Part shown: positions 44,980 to 52,898 of the stretch, one piece after another
How positions within the stretch are numbered: the stretch's first letter is position 1
How the letters are laid out: every line of letters starts with the position of its first letter
Assembly (NCBI GenBank): GCA_028285525.1
Contig: JANQOZ010000103.1
Location: 62,001 to 126,000 of the forward strand
Origin: Lysobacterales bacterium
Lineage (GTDB): Bacteria; Pseudomonadota; Gammaproteobacteria; Xanthomonadales; SZUA-38
DNA: 64,000 nt
Reading direction: 5' to 3'
Notes under the pieces: generated by a model
Database searches by the model: none
The model's input: the letters and a program-made list of their open reading frames with translations, nothing else
Told to the model about the DNA's origin: nothing
Translations under genes and position numbers: made by a program

Positions 44980-45936
44980 ATGACCAAACTAGCGCTGTCA
45001 GTTATTGGCGTTGTGCTTTTCGGCTCGGGCTATTTCGTTGGCGGCCATGAGAATCGTGTAGCCAGAGACCAGTCCTCAGATCTGGTAACCACCGAAGTCA
45101 CGAACGGCGAAGAGCTAAGCAAAGAACGTCCAATAGTCGACCAAAATGACGGCCCAGCCGCCGTGTCTGACAAGAAAGGACCTCGCTTAAGTCAGCCACA
45201 GGGCTCACCTCACAGTCGTTGGAAAGACTGGGATCTGAGACAAATGCAGAAGCTGCAGCAGGAACTGCAAGATGAAAACCTGTCACTGACTGCCTTGGAG
45301 TATGCGCCGGTAGAGAATGCGGCGGAAGCGGGCGATGCGGCAGCGGCGTTCAGGCTTTTTCTGCTGCACAAATCCTGCTCACATGCAGCAAATACAACTG
45401 AAGAGGACATTCAGCGTCGAGAAAATCTGCTCGGGGCACATTCTTCGGAGGCCGATCAACAGCTGGTCATCGATATGGCCGAACGCTTCTATCGATGCCA
45501 ACAGTTCGATGGAAACCACAAAATCAGGGCTTATCATTTCTTGTCACTTGCTGCGCAATACCGGTATCCGCCCGCGACGCTGAGGTTTCTTGAGGACTCT
45601 CGGAGGCTGATTGAGGACCAACTCTATAGGTATCCGGAGTTGGTGACTGAGCATTTGATCCGCCGCGAATCTGTGATTCAGGAGGCAGCAGTTTCCTGTA
45701 ACGCGATGGTCTTAATTCAGCTGTCGATGGAATTCTCATACCGCGGTACGCTGGGGACCGATTTGGAGAAACGGTACCTGTACACCTATCTAGCAAATCT
45801 CGCAGCGAAGGAAGCGTCGATGAAAGCAACAACTGAAATAATGGCAGGTGGAGCGGAAACGCTCTTTACACCCACTGTCGCCCAGTCCTTGCGAGAGAAG
45901 GCCGAGGCTTTGTACGACCAATCTTGCCTTGGCTAG
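44980..45936 (+). CDS. Membrane-anchored Sel1/TPR-like helical protein, paralogue C
   Basis: 318 residues from the ATG at 44980, which has GGGAG ahead of it; the longer frame from 44935 is less likely. An N-terminal anchor (LALSVIGVVLFGSGYFVGG) precedes a low-complexity linker and a helical part. It shares AGDAAAAFRLFLLHKSC, YRYPELVTEHLIRRE and KRYLYTYLANLAAKEA with paralogues A and B (1252-3257), at low identity. It stands alone here, 42 kb from the tandem pair, so the family is ancient in this genome. Function unknown. Confidence 0.75.
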   Translation: MTKLALSVIGVVLFGSGYFVGGHENRVARDQSSDLVTTEVTNGEELSKERPIVDQNDGPAAVSDKKGPRLSQPQGSPHSRWKDWDLRQMQKLQQELQDENLSLTALEYAPVENAAEAGDAAAAFRLFLLHKSCSHAANTTEEDIQRRENLLGAHSSEADQQLVIDMAERFYRCQQFDGNHKIRAYHFLSLAAQYRYPPATLRFLEDSRRLIEDQLYRYPELVTEHLIRRESVIQEAAVSCNAMVLIQLSMEFSYRGTLGTDLEKRYLYTYLANLAAKEASMKATTEIMAGGAETLFTPTVAQSLREKAEALYDQSCLG

Positions 45937-45967
45937 GCTGTTGTTGGAAACCTGAAACCAAGCGGCC

Positions 45968-46465
45968 ATGGGCATAGACAACTCAACCGAAATCTCACGC
46001 TCGCTAGGAGTTCGTCTGGTTATTGCGACACTGGTTGCAACAGCAGTTGGGTTTTCTATCCACGTCTTGTACGGCGAGGGCGTGCTTCAGGATTACATTC
46101 AGCGCGCTGCCCAGGCCGGCCGGCTGGACGCCGTGGTTGCGGAGCCATTGCCATCATCGATTGTGGCTATCGCTTTCGTGACCGCCCTCGTCCCCTATGC
46201 GTTTAAGGTACTGATCTACTACTGGGCCGGTCATCTCCTGCCGGGCCGAAACACGTTGTTCAAGGGGCTCAGTTACGGAGTTTTGCTTCTCGGACTGGAT
46301 CACTCACTCGTTCGAATGCCGGTGATGAACCTTGTCGTGGGTAATCCGGCGGACGTCGTCCTGCTGATGAGCGCTGAGGCCTGGTCCATTGCGTTGCTTT
46401 GCGGCCTTCTTATTGCGTTCATCGTGCCTTTGCGAAGCGCGAAGCATAGAGAGCTTAATCAGTAG
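45968..46465 (+). CDS. Four-helix membrane protein of unknown function
   Basis: 165 residues with about four membrane helices (LVIATLVATAVGFSIHVLYG, SIVAIAFVTALVPYAFKVLIYYWAG, GLSYGVLLLGLDHSLV and VVLLMSAEAWSIALLCGLLIAFIVPL). Histidine and arginine lie between the helices but no known motif is formed. Its 3' end overlaps the protease gene on the minus strand by 11 bases. The 31-base gap after the Sel1-like gene allows a common transcript. Confidence 0.7.
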   Translation: MGIDNSTEISRSLGVRLVIATLVATAVGFSIHVLYGEGVLQDYIQRAAQAGRLDAVVAEPLPSSIVAIAFVTALVPYAFKVLIYYWAGHLLPGRNTLFKGLSYGVLLLGLDHSLVRMPVMNLVVGNPADVVLLMSAEAWSIALLCGLLIAFIVPLRSAKHRELNQ

Positions 46466-47396
46466 GACTCAACCACAGCCTCGCACCGGGATAGTCGATC
46501 ACCAGATTATAGCTCTTGAGGGCTGATCCCCCGATCGCGCCACAGACCTCTTTGTCCATGAATTGCGTCATATACCGTTTGAAGGCTGAGTTGGGACGCT
46601 TCGCGAACCACACCGGGCCACTGCTCAGCCCCCCTATTTCTACTTCCGCAACCTGAATCATGGGCAGCTTGCGCCTACCGACCTCGTCCGCGCGTTCAAG
46701 GTAAGGCCAGTCAGGGTGATCTGATCGCCATTGGTCAAAAACCTCCTGGCACATAAAGCTGATGCCGATGCCGTCCCCAGCACCCAGGTCGAAATAGTCT
46801 GCCGAGCTCTCAGTTAGCGTTGCTGTGGCGCCTGTATCGAACAGCACCTGGATCTCTTTGCCGTCGATCACAACCGGCATCCTCGGAAAGTGCATGGTTC
46901 GAAGGCCGTTCTCCCCAACCTGAAAACCGAGCGACAATCCCGTCATGGGCTCGATGACGGGAATCGGCACCTTGTCGTGCAATACCAGTCGCTTTTTTTC
47001 GTAGTCGAACTCCCAGATTCGGTCGCCAAACCACCGTCCGCCGAGAAAGCCGTCGTAGTTCTGGCTTAGGACATCGTCTTCGACAACCTGAAGCTGGCCG
47101 TTTCTAAAAATTGGATTAGCGGGAATTGACGAGCCATCGACAAAATCCGGAAGCTCGATGGCTTCGCTGGCAGCGGCAGCACCAAGCTTGTCGGCTACAG
47201 ACCGTTTGATGGCGTTAAAGCCACCACCCGTATCGGTATAAAACCGCAGCGAATCGCCGTTCAACAAAGTCGGCGTAACAATCACCCGGTTGTTTTCGAA
47301 GACGCTCGGTATGGGGTACCCCTCCTCGGCCCCAAAGGACGGCACCATCCCTACGAGGAGGAGTTGCGTAACCACAAGTCTATGAATGGCTCTCAT
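46455..47396 (-). CDS. Exported tandem retropepsin-like aspartic protease
   Basis: About 313 residues from the ATG at 47396, preceded by AGGA; the frame extends to 47486 but without a leader there. A signal peptide (RLVVTQLLLVGMVPSFG) precedes two aspartic-protease lobes, each with its own D-T-G: LRFYTDTGGGFNAIK in the first and QVLFDTGATATL in the second. Each lobe ends in a strand of the form F/Y-D-Y-x-x-x-R-L (EFDYEKKRLVLH and VIDYPGARLWLS). This is a fused pair of bacterial retropepsin-like domains, which elsewhere dimerise from single-domain chains. The active site would be formed within one chain. Substrate unknown; expected in the periplasm. Confidence 0.8.
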   Translation of the reverse strand: MRAIHRLVVTQLLLVGMVPSFGAEEGYPIPSVFENNRVIVTPTLLNGDSLRFYTDTGGGFNAIKRSVADKLGAAAASEAIELPDFVDGSSIPANPIFRNGQLQVVEDDVLSQNYDGFLGGRWFGDRIWEFDYEKKRLVLHDKVPIPVIEPMTGLSLGFQVGENGLRTMHFPRMPVVIDGKEIQVLFDTGATATLTESSADYFDLGAGDGIGISFMCQEVFDQWRSDHPDWPYLERADEVGRRKLPMIQVAEVEIGGLSSGPVWFAKRPNSAFKRYMTQFMDKEVCGAIGGSALKSYNLVIDYPGARLWLSPTD

Positions 47397-47588
47397 CGTC
47401 ATCATCCTAGCAGCAGGCGTACTTCCCAACATCCGACAAAAGAAATACGCCGGCACACCAATACCGGCGAACCCAGGACAGCACAACAGAGCGGATTCGT
47501 GCGGCTAATCACAGCTATAAAACCCAGAAAACCGTAACTTCAAGGCAATTCGAGCGCCTACCCGTGCTCTTAAGGAACTTCAGGGACG

Positions 47589-48911
47589 ATGACGCCACAT
47601 ATTCGCGGGCTGATGCTTACGCTGATTGCCGGCCTTTCCGCAGCACTGACTTCGGTTGCCCAAACGACGCTTGGCAACAGCGGTGTCGTTTTTGACAGCA
47701 ACGAGTTCCGGGTCAACAGCTATTTCCCAGAGAACCAGGGTTTTCCAAGGCTTGCCATGGCCCGCAGCGGTCGGGTGCTCGTCGTCTGGGAAAGCATCGG
47801 CCAGGACGGCGACCAGCACGCGGTGGCTGCTCAGCTCTACGATGCTGCTGGAGACCCGCTAGGCCCAGAATTCATCGTCAATACGGAGACGACAAGCGTA
47901 CAGAGCCAGCCGACTGCGGCTGTCGCGCCCGACGGCTCGTTTGTGGTTTTTTGGCGCAGCCGCGATCAGGACGGCAGCGAATTCGGTGTTTACGGTCAGC
48001 GGCTGAATCGGGACGCAACGCCGGTCGGCGACGAGTTCCAGGTCAACGTATACACCCAGAATGACCAGGCCGACCCGTTTCCCGCCTTTGATTCCGCGGG
48101 GAATCTGATGGTGGCCTGGGAAAGTAACGAGCAGCCACGAGCCGATGGCGACCAGCCAAGTGTGCTGGCGGGCGAAATCTACGGCAGGATTTATGACACG
48201 GCGGGACAGCCGGGACCTGAGTTTCGCATCAATACCACCTCACAGTCGTGGCAGAACGAAGTCAAATTGTCTGGTCTCTCGGACGGCTTTGTCGCTGTCT
48301 GGGAGAGCCGAAGCGTCGACGCTGACTGGCGAGCCGTGGTTTTTCAACGCTACGCCTCAGACGGCACCCCACTGGGTGGTGAGCAGCAGGTCAACCAGAC
48401 CGAACCACATAGTCAGCACAATACGGCCGTCGGGGCCGATACAGACGGCGTCTTTTTGATCGCTTGGGAAAACGACTTTACGTCATTCCCGTCCGATCGT
48501 GACACCCGCGTCCCGGACGTCAGGGCTCGAATCTACGCTGAAGACGGCACGCCGCTTACCGACGAGCTCAGAGTCAATCAGAATACGGCAGGCAGTCAGG
48601 AAAACCTGGACGTCGCTGCGGATGGGCGAGGTGGCTTCGTGATTGTGTGGGAAGGCCCGGCGCCGGGCGGCGATGATCGCGAGATCTGGGCCCGACGAGT
48701 TATGAAAGACGGCACGTTTGTGGGTGACGAATTTCGTATCAACGATACGACGAACAACTTCCAACGCTATCCAGCCATTTCCAGTGACAGAGACGGTCGC
48801 CTCATGATCGTCTGGCATTCGTTTGTGGGAGACAGTGACCCGCTCAGCGTGCGGGGTCGCTTCCTGCGGCTCCCAGGCTTATTCAACGACGGTTTTGAGG
48901 GAACCGAATAA
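47589..48911 (+). CDS. Secreted repeat protein with NDGFE tail
   Basis: 440 residues with a signal peptide (LMLTLIAGLSAALTSVAQ). The body is six or so repeats of about 55-65 residues, each with a strand like VLVVWESIGQDGD or FVVFWRSRDQDGS, then a variable loop, then G-D/P-E-F-x-V-N-x (DEFQVN, PEFRIN, DELRVN, DEFRIN). Such repeats occur in surface proteins of marine and soil gammaproteobacteria. It ends LFNDGFEGTE, the GFE tail with three extra residues. Function unknown; adhesive or structural role possible. Confidence 0.8.
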   Translation: MTPHIRGLMLTLIAGLSAALTSVAQTTLGNSGVVFDSNEFRVNSYFPENQGFPRLAMARSGRVLVVWESIGQDGDQHAVAAQLYDAAGDPLGPEFIVNTETTSVQSQPTAAVAPDGSFVVFWRSRDQDGSEFGVYGQRLNRDATPVGDEFQVNVYTQNDQADPFPAFDSAGNLMVAWESNEQPRADGDQPSVLAGEIYGRIYDTAGQPGPEFRINTTSQSWQNEVKLSGLSDGFVAVWESRSVDADWRAVVFQRYASDGTPLGGEQQVNQTEPHSQHNTAVGADTDGVFLIAWENDFTSFPSDRDTRVPDVRARIYAEDGTPLTDELRVNQNTAGSQENLDVAADGRGGFVIVWEGPAPGGDDREIWARRVMKDGTFVGDEFRINDTTNNFQRYPAISSDRDGRLMIVWHSFVGDSDPLSVRGRFLRLPGLFNDGFEGTE

Positions 48912-48924
48912 CGCCCCTGGGAAC

Positions 48925-49725
48925 CTAGTGGTCAGCTTTGTGCCGTGTTCCGGGCCCAGGCGGATCAGTGGGCGGCCCAGCGAAACACTGCGCGATTGCC
49001 ATCCACCGCGTTGCTATCTCACCCACGACTTTCAGATGGGTATCAGCGACGTTCCGGGTCTGCGCCACAACCTGGCAAAACTCCGTTGCGCGGCCCGTGA
49101 TCCAGTTCGTGTCGCTGGACTCGTTCCACTCCCAGGTCTCGCCGCTGGGCGCCTCAAGCCTGACCCAGGGAGGCGGATCGGGTACCTCGAGCCCTCGATT
49201 GGCAAAGGTCCACCCGTAGGTGTTGATGCCCAGAAACGCGATGCCTCTGATTCGGTCGGTATCTTCGCGCTCCTTTCCGAGCGCGTCGTAGACCGCCTGC
49301 CCGTGGGCCCACGTCTCCATCAGCCTTGCCGTTACGCTCGACCTGACGCTCATCGGAGGCCCGGCCCACTTCACCCGCATCTTTGGATCAGCGGAGCCAA
49401 GCCGTTCGGCCGCGTTCAGAAATCCATCACGCCACGCCTCTCGTAGCGTCTCGCCGCGCTTGTGTCCTAGCTGTTCGTCTTCAAACGGGCGCAGGCCGCC
49501 TTTAGGGATCGCGGAGGCAGCACGCCCGAGAAGCGCCACCAAAGCAGCTTCGTCTTCAACCGACATGACGGCGGCAAGATTCCAGAAGTGAAGATGGCCA
49601 AGGACATCGTTAAACGTCCACCCTTTGAACAGCGTTGGCGTGTCCAGCGCCTGGTCGTCAAGGTCCTTCAGCTCGACATATAGCGCCTCACTCTCAGCAC
49701 AAAAATCCGCGGCTTCTTGAAACAT
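48925..49725 (-). CDS. TIGR03084 family protein (DinB/mycothiol-maleylpyruvate-isomerase fold)
   Basis: 266 residues. The N-terminus has the DinB-like four-helix metal site: TLFKGWTFNDVLGHLHFWN supplies the first histidines and MSVRSSVTARLMETWAHGQAVYDALG the later one. Residues about 165-250 hold the C-terminal domain with FANRGLEVPDPPPWVRLEAPSGETWEW. This is the TIGR03084 pattern, a family found beside acyl-CoA carboxylase and AtuA-like genes in many bacteria; its reaction is not known. Here it is the last gene of the atu-like operon, two bases after the NMO-type gene. Confidence 0.88.
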   Translation of the reverse strand: MFQEAADFCAESEALYVELKDLDDQALDTPTLFKGWTFNDVLGHLHFWNLAAVMSVEDEAALVALLGRAASAIPKGGLRPFEDEQLGHKRGETLREAWRDGFLNAAERLGSADPKMRVKWAGPPMSVRSSVTARLMETWAHGQAVYDALGKEREDTDRIRGIAFLGINTYGWTFANRGLEVPDPPPWVRLEAPSGETWEWNESSDTNWITGRATEFCQVVAQTRNVADTHLKVVGEIATRWMAIAQCFAGPPTDPPGPGTRHKADH

Positions 49726-49727
49726 GA

Positions 49728-50864
49728 CTACTCTCCAACGGCGGACTGCAGCCGCTCGCAGGCCTCAAGAAAGTCTTCCTGAAACTCCTGCATCAGCGTG
49801 CGTACGGACTTGAGTTCGTTCATCAGGCCCACGCCCTGCCCCACCCAGTAGGTCGCCAGCTCCTCAGCCCCGGCGTGGCCACCCTGAGACAGTTTGTCGA
49901 TCTGTGCCAGCGCGGGCTCTGCCACCAGTGACTGCAACGGCATGGGCAGGGGACTGGGGCCGGATGCTTCCCAGGCGTCGGTCCAGGTCGACTTGAGCTG
50001 CCGCGAGAACTTGCCGGTTCGGCTGCGGGACCGGACGGTGTCGCGAGACGATGCACGCAGCATCTTCTCTCTGACGGCGGGCGTCGTCTCCGCTTCTGTT
50101 GTGGTCAGCCATACCGATCCACACCAGGCGCCGGCAGCTCCCATCGCCATACAGCCCGCCATCTGTCGACCGGTGACAATTCCGCCGGCCGCCAGGACAG
50201 GCACATTGCCGTAGGGTTTAACCGCCTCGATAATTTCGGGCACCAGCACCAACGTGGATACGTCACCGCAATGTCCTCCCGCCTCTCCGCCCGCGGCGAT
50301 CAGAATATCGACGCCTGCCTGGGCCTGGCGCACAGCATGTTTCGGTGCTCCCACCAGCGCAGCGACGGGCACTCCCTTCTCTCTCGCTTTTTCCAGCATG
50401 ATCGGAGGCGGGACACCCAGCGCGTTGGCGATCAGGCCGACCGGGTGTGACAAGGCCACATCCAGCAGTTCCGCCGCGCCGAAGTCCTGGAGGTTCCTTG
50501 CGAAGCGCAGATGTGTGCGCCTGTCCTCATCCATAGTGCTTGGATCGATGTCGTGCTGCTCAAGTAGCTGTGAGGCGAACGCCAGATGTTCTTCGGGAAG
50601 ACCCGCCAGCAGCTGTTGTTCATCCAGGGCGTCCGATTTGCCCTCAAAATTGTTGGGTACAAGCAGGTCCACACCGTACGGCTTGCCGTCGACCCGATCG
50701 TCGATCCACTGGAGTTCCTGCTCGAGCTGTTCAGGAGGAAGCGTCACCACGCCGAAGACCCCCATACCTCCAGCACGAGTCACCTCAGCAACCACGTCGC
50801 GACAGTGGCTAAACGCAAACAGCGGGAATTCGATTCCCAGTTTCCTGCAGAGCTCCGAGTTCAT
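49728..50864 (-). CDS. NAD(P)H-dependent flavin oxidoreductase, NMO/2-nitropropane dioxygenase type
   Basis: 378 residues. The FMN-binding TIM barrel begins GIEFPLFAFSHCRDVVAEVTRAGGMGVFGVV and contains GVPVAALVGAPKHAVRQAQAGVDILIAAGGEAGGHCGDVSTLVLVPEI and PVLAAGGIVTGRQMAGCMAMGAAGAWCGSVWLTT. This places it in the nitronate-monooxygenase-like superfamily. Members oxidise nitronates or act as enoyl-type reductases or dehydrogenases in other clusters. It has a strong ribosome binding site (AGGAGGG) inside the end of the biotin carboxylase gene, and it forms part of the same operon. Reaction in this pathway unknown. Confidence 0.9.
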   Translation of the reverse strand: MNSELCRKLGIEFPLFAFSHCRDVVAEVTRAGGMGVFGVVTLPPEQLEQELQWIDDRVDGKPYGVDLLVPNNFEGKSDALDEQQLLAGLPEEHLAFASQLLEQHDIDPSTMDEDRRTHLRFARNLQDFGAAELLDVALSHPVGLIANALGVPPPIMLEKAREKGVPVAALVGAPKHAVRQAQAGVDILIAAGGEAGGHCGDVSTLVLVPEIIEAVKPYGNVPVLAAGGIVTGRQMAGCMAMGAAGAWCGSVWLTTTEAETTPAVREKMLRASSRDTVRSRSRTGKFSRQLKSTWTDAWEASGPSPLPMPLQSLVAEPALAQIDKLSQGGHAGAEELATYWVGQGVGLMNELKSVRTLMQEFQEDFLEACERLQSAVGE

Positions 50865-50875
50865 GCTTTCCCTCC

Positions 50876-52894
50876 TCAGGGACCGTCCGGCGTCGAGATG
50901 TCCAGCAGCAGATCACCGGCGCTGACCTGATCTCCCGCCGCAAAACACACCTGTTCGACGGTACCCGGCACGTCAGCCAAAACCCGATGCTGCATTTTCA
51001 TCGCCTCGAGGACAAATAGCGGCGTCCCTTTCTCAACCGTGTCACCTTTTTTCACCATGACGTCCTGAAGCAGCCCGTGCATCGGCGCGGTCACGCGCCC
51101 GCCGGAATCCTTTTCGTCACCGGCAACTGCAGCCGCCAGGCGATTCTGAAAGGTCGCCTGACGTCGACCCAGCGCCAGAGCAAGATGCCCGTCGCCGTCC
51201 TGACAGAATGTCACCTTCGCACGGCGACCGTGGATGCTGAGCTGTGCGTCAGGCGGATCGAATGACAGGACCTCGATATCGCGCTCTTCATCGCCCGACA
51301 CACGATAGGTGTTTGTCCCAATCGGATGGACCCATAGTTCGAACGAGGCGCCGCTCGATTCCAGCAAACAGGGCGTGCGCAGCGCGCCGCTGCTGCTCCA
51401 GTTCAGCAATGGAGCTGACACTAAAACCGACTGACGGTGCGCCGCGTCGCGCGCGGCGCGATGGCTGAGCACCACTGCTGCCGCCGCCTGGTCAAACGGT
51501 GTCGCTCGATCCAGGTTTTCGAGATCGAAAGACTCGTCGATCAGCGCGGTAGTCGCGTCACCCTGCGTGAAGGCGTCCGTCTCCAGTACTTCGATCAAGA
51601 AATCTCGATTGCTTGCGGGTCCGAAGAAGGCGGTGTCGGCCAGCGCGTCAATCAGACGCTTTCGAGCCGTTTCGCGCGTTTCTCCCCACGCGATCACCTT
51701 GGCGAGCATCGAGTCGTAGTACGGTGATACCTCGCAACCAGACTCGATGCCTGCATCGGTTCGGACATTCTCAGCCACTGCAGGGCGCCAAAAGTCGATT
51801 TTGCCGGCGCTGGGCTGAAAGCCTTTGGCGACGTCCTCAGCGCAGAGCCGCACCTCGATGGCATGACCATCAAGCTGTATATCCGCCTGCTCAAAACCCA
51901 GCGGCTCACCGCTGGCGACCCTGAGCTGCAGCGCCACCAGGTCGAGCCCTGTTACCAGTTCCGTAACGGGGTGCTCCACCTGAAGGCGCGTGTTCATCTC
52001 AAGAAAATAGAACTGATGCGCGTCATCCAGCAGAAACTCGACCGTACCGGCGCCGCGGTAGCCAATACTGCGGGCGGCCGCCACGGCCGCCGCTCCCATT
52101 TTCTCCCGCACCTCGTTGGTCAGCACCGGGCACGGCGATTCCTCGACCACCTTCTGATGCCGACGCTGCACAGAGCAATCGCGCTCACCGAGATGGACCA
52201 CGTTGCCGAGGGTGTCGGCAAAAACCTGGATCTCCACATGTCGCGGCCTCAGGATGGCCTTTTCCAGGATCAGTTCATCTGAGCCGAAGGCGCTGGCCGC
52301 TTCGGACCTCGCGAGTTCAAGACCCGCGGCCAACTCATCGGAGCCCTGCACGAGCCGCATCCCTCGACCCCCGCCACCGGCGTCCGCCTTGACCATAATG
52401 GGATAGCCGATCGCGTCCGCCGCGGTGGCCATGGCTTCATCCGACTGATCTTCGCCCTCATAGCCCGGCACACACGGAACACCGGCAGCAATCATGTGAC
52501 GCTTTGCCGCAGCCTTGTTGCCCATCAGGGCAATCGCCTCCGGCGTGGGGCCAATGAACACAAGGCCCGCCTGCTCACAGGCTCGCGCAAACTCATCGTT
52601 TTCGGACAGAAAACCGTAGCCCGGGTGCACGGCCTGCGCTTCCGACTTCCTGGCAGCATCCAGGATCTTTTCGATGCTCAGATAAGAATCCTGGGCTGGA
52701 GCCGGCCCGATCCCGACAGCGTCATCCGCAAGGCTGACGTGTGGTGCGTTGACGTCGGTGTCTGAGTAAACGGCAATCGCCTGCAGGCCCAGAGCTTTGA
52801 CCGTGCGAATCACGCGACACGCGATTTCGCCTCGATTAGCGATGAGCACACGATCGATGGTCATCGGGTTTGGGTTCTTGGGAGTTGGCTTCAT
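50876..52894 (-). CDS. atuF: Acyl-CoA carboxylase biotin-carboxylase/BCCP subunit (AtuF/AccA1-like)
   Basis: 672 residues from the ATG at 52894, four bases after the carboxyltransferase stop; a longer frame lies inside the upstream gene. The biotin carboxylase starts VLIANRGEIACRVIRTVKALGL and contains GGGGRGMRLV (ATP site) and FLEMNTRLQVEHPVTE. The biotin attachment site is VLEAMKMQHRV with Lys at about 633 in the C-terminal BCCP domain. Such two-domain alpha subunits pair with the adjoining carboxyltransferase in geranyl-, methylcrotonyl- and propionyl-CoA carboxylases. The symbol is by context with the AtuA-like gene. Confidence 0.9.
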   Translation of the reverse strand: MKPTPKNPNPMTIDRVLIANRGEIACRVIRTVKALGLQAIAVYSDTDVNAPHVSLADDAVGIGPAPAQDSYLSIEKILDAARKSEAQAVHPGYGFLSENDEFARACEQAGLVFIGPTPEAIALMGNKAAAKRHMIAAGVPCVPGYEGEDQSDEAMATAADAIGYPIMVKADAGGGGRGMRLVQGSDELAAGLELARSEAASAFGSDELILEKAILRPRHVEIQVFADTLGNVVHLGERDCSVQRRHQKVVEESPCPVLTNEVREKMGAAAVAAARSIGYRGAGTVEFLLDDAHQFYFLEMNTRLQVEHPVTELVTGLDLVALQLRVASGEPLGFEQADIQLDGHAIEVRLCAEDVAKGFQPSAGKIDFWRPAVAENVRTDAGIESGCEVSPYYDSMLAKVIAWGETRETARKRLIDALADTAFFGPASNRDFLIEVLETDAFTQGDATTALIDESFDLENLDRATPFDQAAAAVVLSHRAARDAAHRQSVLVSAPLLNWSSSGALRTPCLLESSGASFELWVHPIGTNTYRVSGDEERDIEVLSFDPPDAQLSIHGRRAKVTFCQDGDGHLALALGRRQATFQNRLAAAVAGDEKDSGGRVTAPMHGLLQDVMVKKGDTVEKGTPLFVLEAMKMQHRVLADVPGTVEQVCFAAGDQVSAGDLLLDISTPDGP

Positions 52895-52898
52895 CGGT

